22,416 bases of DNA, from the NCBI GenBank assembly GCA_034436035.1, contig DAOTVW010000064.1:1-22416 (forward strand), given 5' to 3'. The notes beneath the pieces were generated by a model, which had not been told where the DNA came from, ran no database searches, and saw nothing but the letters and a program-made list of their open reading frames with translations. The position numbers were made by a program, and so were the translations under genes. The DNA comes from UBA4823 sp034436035. Lineage in GTDB: Bacteria; Chloroflexota; Anaerolineae; Anaerolineales; UBA4823. Shown here one piece after another: positions 21,136-22,416 of this stretch (position 1 is its first letter; each line of letters begins with the position of its first letter).

Positions 21136-22416
21136 CTAGAAACGGATCCATCCAAAATTTAATCCAACCCATAAGGTCAATAAACCCAGCACCATTAAAC
21201 CCAATATCACACTCAACCAGAAAGCGGTCTTTTTCAGGCGATCTTGTGGTTTATATCCCGCGACTTTTCCCGTTTGCCCATTGACATACAATTGATAAAT
21301 CTTCCCGCGATAGTGGTAAGAACCAACGTATAAAGGCAACAAAACCAATTTAAAGGTCAACCCGCTCCAATTGGTTTCCCCGGATTGCAGATTCCGCTTA
21401 TCTTTTCCAGGAAAGACACGCTGGTTAAGCTCTCGTTGCAAACGCTTTGCGACCTTCTCCCGCGCGTCCAGCGACGCTTCCGCTAACGGATAATCATAGG
21501 CTAACACATTCCAACCAGCCAAAAAGGCGGGGTCATATTGGACAACGGATTTCAAGTCAAAGGGCTCAATATGGGTTAATTCGCTTTTAGAGAGCTTCGA
21601 AATGCCAGGCACCAGGACATCATCGAAAATTTCAAATTCCACGCCTTTTTCCACATCCCAGATAGGGTTTTTAGAAGTCCCGCGATTCACTTCACAAACC
21701 CACCCCATTTGTAAAATGCCATCAAATGTCCAGAAAGGATAATAAACAGGGCGTAAGACGGAAGGCCTGGCTAGCTTTTTTAGATCATCAGGGATGAACC
21801 AGCCTTTTCCTAACCATTCTTGAACCGCTTTGGTTGCTGAAGATAGATCGATTTTGGGGGGAGCAATGACGTTCGGCTGCACCAATTCCGTCATTTCGGT
21901 CGATTCAATTAATTGGTGTGAGCCACAATGCGGGCATGTCAGCGCTCTTTCTCCAACTGCCAGTAACGAAATCGCCCCGCATTGCTGGCAAGTCAAGCGA
22001 TGCTGGGCTTCAGACCAGGTGCGGGCGCGGGTGGTGGGTAAGACAAAATCCAATGCTTGCTCTTCCTGATCGGCCGCATTGGATAAATCTGGTTTTTGTT
22101 CATACCCACAATAATCGCAAACCAGTACCTGACGAGAAACATCAAACCTCATCTTTCCCCCACAGCGACCGCACAGGAAAATCTCCTCCGCTTTCGCCTC
22201 AACTGGTTGTGTATAGGATTGTTTTTCGAAATCCTCACCCTCGGTCAGGGCGCGGCTTTTATCCAATTTTTCAGAGAGGAAGACTAACCCACGCCGAGCA
22301 GCCCCATTATTGGGATCGGCAGCCAAGGCATATTCTAAATATTCACGCCGTTCTGCTAGGTCATCCGTGGTTGCCGAAAGCCACAACCAGGGTTGGGGAT
22401 CAGTGGACTTCATCTC
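21136..22416 (-). CDS. Membrane-anchored double zinc-ribbon protein, 5' end probably outside window
   Basis: Unknown function. At least 425 residues are visible. Two zinc-ribbon units appear: Cys81, Cys84, Cys99, Cys102 (CGRCGGKM...CDYCGYE) and Cys142, Cys145, Cys160, Cys163 (CQQCGAIS...CPHCGSHQ). A soluble region follows (YYPFWTFDGILQMGW, then about residues 190-390), with YRGKIYQLYVNGQTGKVAGY just before a hydrophobic C-terminal stretch (FWLSVILGLMVLGLLTLWVGL) that should anchor it in the membrane. An in-frame ATG sits at 22413, but the first residues (PWLWLSATTDDLAERREYLE...DPNNGAARRGL) look like the middle of a TPR repeat seen in many Chloroflexota proteins. The frame is open to the edge, so the true start is probably upstream. 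Similar proteins are usually annotated only as zinc-ribbon or TFIIB-type zinc-ribbon proteins. It may be co-transcribed with glyQS, but a link in function is not shown. Confidence 0.75.
   Translation of the reverse strand, partial: EMKSTDPQPWLWLSATTDDLAERREYLEYALAADPNNGAARRGLVFLSEKLDKSRALTEGEDFEKQSYTQPVEAKAEEIFLCGRCGGKMRFDVSRQVLVCDYCGYEQKPDLSNAADQEEQALDFVLPTTRARTWSEAQHRLTCQQCGAISLLAVGERALTCPHCGSHQLIESTEMTELVQPNVIAPPKIDLSSATKAVQEWLGKGWFIPDDLKKLARPSVLRPVYYPFWTFDGILQMGWVCEVNRGTSKNPIWDVEKGVEFEIFDDVLVPGISKLSKSELTHIEPFDLKSVVQYDPAFLAGWNVLAYDYPLAEASLDAREKVAKRLQRELNQRVFPGKDKRNLQSGETNWSGLTFKLVLLPLYVGSYHYRGKIYQLYVNGQTGKVAGYKPQDRLKKTAFWLSVILGLMVLGLLTLWVGLNFGWIRF

Noticed and set aside
1..22416. Search for mobile elements, CRISPR repeats, tRNA or rRNA genes, toxin-antitoxin or defence genes
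   Set aside because: Nearly the whole window is filled by recognised housekeeping genes on one strand with short gaps. No transposase motifs, regularly spaced repeats or cloverleaf-like sequences were seen.

Overview
The window is a compact, almost entirely minus-strand stretch of bacterial housekeeping genes (read right to left). It most resembles a member of Chloroflexota, probably class Anaerolineae. That placement is an inference from four things: a single-chain GlyRS with alpha and beta parts fused, an RpoD with an acidic N-terminus and two insertions, a DnaG with a C-x3-C zinc knuckle, and an N-terminal TPR phrase (WLWLS...ERREYLEYAL...DPNNGAARRGL) common in Chloroflexota proteins. Base composition looks even along the window, and I see no sign of insertion sequences, phage genes, CRISPR, tRNA or rRNA.

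Right part (about 22416-14248): a membrane-anchored zinc-ribbon protein of unknown role, cut by the window edge. It is followed by glyQS (fused glycyl-tRNA synthetase), dnaG (primase) and rpoD (principal sigma factor). The order glyS-dnaG-rpoD matches a neighbourhood known from other bacteria, for example glyQS...dnaG-sigA in Bacillus, and links translation, replication initiation and transcription genes.

Left part (14144-1): a complete-order nuoABCDEFGHIJKLMN operon for the 14-subunit proton-pumping respiratory complex I. Only nuoN is cut, by the left window edge, and it can be read for 328 residues. Genes are separated by short gaps or overlap by 4-10 nt (nuoA/B, D/E, E/F, H/I), which points to translational coupling. 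All visible iron-sulfur ligands, FMN-site glycines, quinone-site residues and the key antiporter-like Glu/Lys residues are present, so the complex should work as a full NADH:quinone oxidoreductase (NuoE, F and G are all present).

The clearest regulatory site is between rpoD and nuoA. A near-consensus sigma-70 promoter (TTGACA, 17 nt, TACACT) has its -35 box inside an imperfect palindrome resembling the operator of the NADH-sensing repressor Rex. No hairpin terminator is visible between rpoD and nuoA, so read-through into nuo is possible.

I found no evidence for an undescribed system. The most useful items for follow-up are the Rex-like operator, the RpoD insertions, the uncharacterised zinc-ribbon membrane protein and the leader region of glyQS.
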